Below are positions 61,487 through 64,000 of a DNA stretch of 64,000 nucleotides, piece by piece. Source of the DNA: Meconema thalassinum (lineage: Eukaryota > Arthropoda > Insecta > Orthoptera > Tettigoniidae). A program made the position numbers and the translations under genes. The stretch is from the NCBI GenBank assembly GCA_946902985.2, contig OX336395.1, forward strand, positions 286,249,065 to 286,313,064, read 5' to 3'. Positions within the stretch are counted from its first letter, which is position 1; every line of letters begins with the position of its first letter. The notes beneath the pieces are model-generated. The model had not been told where the DNA came from. It made no database searches and saw only the letters and a list, made by a program, of their open reading frames with translations.

Positions 61487-61763
61487 TAAAAGCTTTAAGA
61501 CTGGAAGCCTGTGGCTTAATGAAGTACTAAAGGACTTGGATTCGGCTGGAATTGCTGACCTTGATGTAGAAGATCGTTCTATATGTTGTGCTATGGTAGA
61601 AACTTGGACCCCACCACCAAGAGTCCCTAAATGTCGGTAGCCCCTTTCGCAGGAGAGAAACGAGAAATGATCAGCAGGGCTCAAGAGATATTGGGAACGG
61701 AAAAGAGCATCGAAGAACTAGTCATAAGAGCTCCGTAGTGGGCTTAAATCAATAATAATAATG
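61487..61763 (+). pseudogene. LINE C-terminal tail and 3' end
   Basis: Last part of the same LINE: SLWLNEVLKDLDSAGIADLD and a basic end, followed by stops and a (TAA)n-like tail at 61748-61763. Degenerate and partly frameshifted. Confidence 0.7.
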
Positions 61764-62389
61764 GTACATCTAAATAATTACACGGTAAGGAACACACTTA
61801 ACATATACACAGACATTTAAAAGAACAGTAAATATTAATATCAATTTTGTTGAGGAGACATATAAACAGATAAAATATTCAGATTTACAAAGTAATATTT
61901 AAATTTGAAATCCTATCTAGAGCAGGCTGCGTTGCATCATGCAAGTCTTTCAGGTTCCCATTATGGGTTCGAAGGCTGCAGTCCTTCACAATATGTTCGT
62001 TGGTCTGTCTTTCAAGTCCACAATCGCACTGAGGTGAGGAAGCTTATTCCACTTGTATAGGCTGCCTGTGCAGACCTCATGTCTCGTTCGAATCCTGTTG
62101 AGCGATTTCCATGTATGGCGTGGTAGTTCCATGCCAGCTCGTTTCTTGATAGGATCAATGAAGTTTCTATATTTCTTATGGAATAAATTATTCCATACTT
62201 CAGACCATTTGTTATCAATCTGAAAATTATTTAATTGTAGAGATTCCGCTGCTAGGATGGGTGGTCGGCGGGATTTCAAACGACTTATCTTTACTGTAGG
62301 TATGTCAGAATAAATAGGAAGCAGTGGAGTGGAGACTATCTTTTGATATTCCTCAGGATAGATTTTTGTCTACGTTGGTTAGTTCTTTC
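61764..62389 (-). pseudogene. LINE ORF2 C-terminus with Cys/His knuckle
   Basis: Minus strand from 62389: a TPLLPIYSDIPTV-type block, RRPPIL, WSEVWNNLFHKKYRNFIDPI, HTWKSLNRIRTRHEVC and SLYKWNKL. After a frameshift near 62030, CDCGL, HIVKDCSLRTHNG and a stop near 61900. The C-x-C...H...C end is the knuckle at the end of several LINE ORF2 proteins. It is cut on the right by the TTAA of the second piggyBac. 61764-61900 is its 3' untranslated part. Confidence 0.75.
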
Positions 62390-64000
62390 TTAACCCGTAG
62401 AGTGGGGCTCGCGGCTCCATCCGCGATTGCAGCTTTGCGCTTGGATGGGAGTCGCGTCTCCAGACGCACGACGGGTTTTATTTTTTTTTCTTGCCTTTAT
62501 AATTACGCCCCAGGCTTGAGACTTTCCTCACAGGCTCTGGGAGGTGCTGCCATCTCTACGATTGAACTACGTATGGTTTTATGATAGGGAATCCCCTTGC
62601 TATTTGGTACGTATTTGCTCAATGCAATAACCGCTCAAACGCCGCGTCACACTCAACTCGTGCGCCGTGCGTCATTAGTAGCTCGTATGGTTCGTACACG
62701 GTACTAAGTTCGCGAGATACAGAAGCTTTGATGTGTTCCTATTGTGTTTTTAGAATGTGTTAGAGATTTATTTTGTTTTATATTGTACTAGAGTATGTCT
62801 AAACGTCCGAGAGATATTCCAAGTGAATGTGCTATTCGTGATACGCTCGAACATAGCGATGATGATAGTTGTAGTGAGTCCAGTTCAGAAAGTGACGAAG
62901 AAACTCCGTTATTAGTAAATACTCCAGGGACTAGCTATTTTAGTGGGGTTCCAAGATACAGTGTATCGGTACGGAGTTCGAGTTCTAGTGACAGCAGTGA
63001 CACTGAAATCGCTAATGATGGTAATCCTCCTGCTGTATACGGTGAATGGGACGTACGGGGTTGTAGGCGGGGAAGATTTCCAGCTAATTACAATGCTGGA
63101 ATACAGGGTGAACTTTTAGATAAGAAGAACCCGGAAGAAATTTTCGATTTTTTTATAGACGACGGATTTTGTGAGCTTATTGCACAGCAAACAAATCTGT
63201 ATGCACAGCAAACAATCAGTTCGAATTCGTTGATGGCGAAAGTGAAAAGAAGGAGTCGTGAGAGAGACCGGGTACCCACTAACAAAAATGAAATAAAATT
63301 ACTTTTAGGAATTTTATTACTGCAGGGCATTGTTCAGAAGCCGAAACTAGCCCATTACTTCTCTCGAAATAAACTGCTAGCTACTCCCGTATTTTATGAA
63401 ATTATGTCTGAGAAGCGATTTTTCCTTTTGCTGAAATGTTTACATTTTGCAGACAATGAAGCTTATAACAGGCAGGTCCACCCCAAATTGTATAAAGTGA
63501 AGCCAGTTCTAGACATCCTTGTATCAAAATTCAGAACTGCATATATTCCAGACGATAGCTTATCTATAGATGAGAGCCTCTTATTGTGGAAAGGTAGACT
63601 GGGATGGAAAGTATACATACCAAAGAAAAGGTTGCGCTTTGGTATGGAGTCATATAAGTTATGTGATGCTAAGACTGGGTATGTGTGGAACATCTTATGG
63701 TATACGGGGAAGGAAACTAATCCCGTAAACGAAGTTTGCGGAATTGATATTTCTGAGTACACTAAGCCTTTCAAAGTTGTCTTTACACTGGCCGAAGATC
63801 TCCGGAATTAGGGCTACCTAATAGCTGTGGATAATTACTACAGCAGACCGGAGCTGTTTGACCTGCTCAATGATCTACAAACAGATGCTGTAGGCACCGT
63901 AAGATCTAACAGAAAAAATCTCCCAAAAGATGTTATGGAAAAAAAACTAAAAAAGGGTTAAATTGTGTTTGCTTATCGTAACAAACTCATTGCTCTCAAG
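62390..64000 (+). mobile_element. piggyBac-like transposon 2 (runs off right edge)
   Basis: TTAA at 62390-62393 is followed by CCCGTAGAGTGGGGC. Subterminal GC-rich repeats (CTCGCGGCTCC, GTCGCGTCTCC) follow within 100 bp. These are typical piggyBac ends. Transposase from 62795. It differs from element 1 in end sequence and protein, so is another family. Confidence 0.85.
62795..64000 (+). pseudogene. piggyBac transposase 2, partial, with two in-frame stops
   Basis: ATG at 62795 (MSKRPRDIPSECAIRD). The Ser/Asp/Glu-rich N-terminus ends at about residue 90; the DDE domain follows: FFIDDGFCELIAQQTNLYA, LLLGILLLQGIVQKPKL and FFLLLKCLHFADN. SIDESLLLWKGRLGWKVYIP holds the first catalytic Asp, at about 63565. 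SYKLCDAKTGYVWN follows. A TAG at 63809-63811 and a TAA near 63959 break the frame; between them AVDNYYSRPELFDLL holds the second Asp (about 63826). The third Asp and the Cys-rich end lie beyond the window. Apart from these stops the frame is clean, so inactivation looks recent. Confidence 0.9.

Larger units (their letters stand above)
52450..61763 (+). mobile_element. Plus-strand LINE interrupted by two later elements
   Basis: Coding pieces at 52506-54318, 56886-58023 and 61487-61740 belong to one LINE: endonuclease, reverse transcriptase, C-terminus. It ends with a (TAA)n-type tail at 61748-61763. It is broken by a minus-strand LINE (54319-56877) and by an inverted-repeat DNA element (58024-61486). 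Its 5' boundary is uncertain. Confidence 0.85.

Overview
This window is eukaryotic and reads as a repeat-dominated stretch of a large arthropod, probably insect, genome. It carries a degenerate interstitial (CCTAA)n tract, the arthropod telomere motif. It also holds many LINE, SINE, Helitron, piggyBac, Ty3/Gypsy and Polinton-like remnants, and a C2H2 zinc-finger exon. There are no prokaryotic operons or CRISPR arrays. No host gene other than the zinc-finger gene is supported. The order is inferred from sequence only; no database search was possible.

Layout. 1-2304 is a minus-strand CR1-type LINE (esterase ORF1, start of the ORF2 endonuclease) running off the left edge. 2305-12617 is a remarkable 33-bp minisatellite: 312 full units without a single indel and almost invariant except for two two-state positions. 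12.6-17 kb is unremarkable apart from a short truncated LINE with target-site duplications. 17.2-19.7 kb is a Helitron-like element with a SINE inserted just before its terminal hairpin. 20.9-22.66 kb is a minus-strand LINE fragment cut by a piggyBac element at TTAA.

22.66-48.0 kb is a nest. The piggyBac transposase is split by a 23,181-bp element (23500-46680). That element has 6-bp target duplications, AG...CT ends and inverted arms of about 4.4 kb once later insertions are removed, which fits the Polinton/Maverick type. Each arm contains a spliced IAP-like (BIR-BIR-RING) gene. The spacer holds a small unrecognised gene, a FLYWCH-finger gene, two GGGAGCAAA-type minisatellites and the telomere-like tract. 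The right arm was later hit by a SINE (itself hit by a LINE) and by a 10.3-kb Ty3/Gypsy element with paired LTRs.

48.0-52.4 kb holds a foldback repeat and a 12-finger C2H2 exon followed by decayed fingers. 52.4-61.75 kb is a plus-strand LINE interrupted twice: by a minus-strand LINE with a nearly intact reverse transcriptase, and by a 3.46-kb element with about 355-bp terminal inverted repeats. The latter carries a decayed protein with nuclease-like acidic motifs instead of a recognisable DDE transposase. 61.75-64.0 kb is another LINE tail cut at TTAA by a second piggyBac whose transposase runs off the right edge.

Nearly every coding region is broken by stops, frameshifts or catalytic substitutions, so the genes here do not form a working pathway. 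The value of the window is as a stratified record of insertions, plus three unusual objects: the two-state minisatellite, the IAP-bearing long-inverted-repeat element, and the non-DDE inverted-repeat element.
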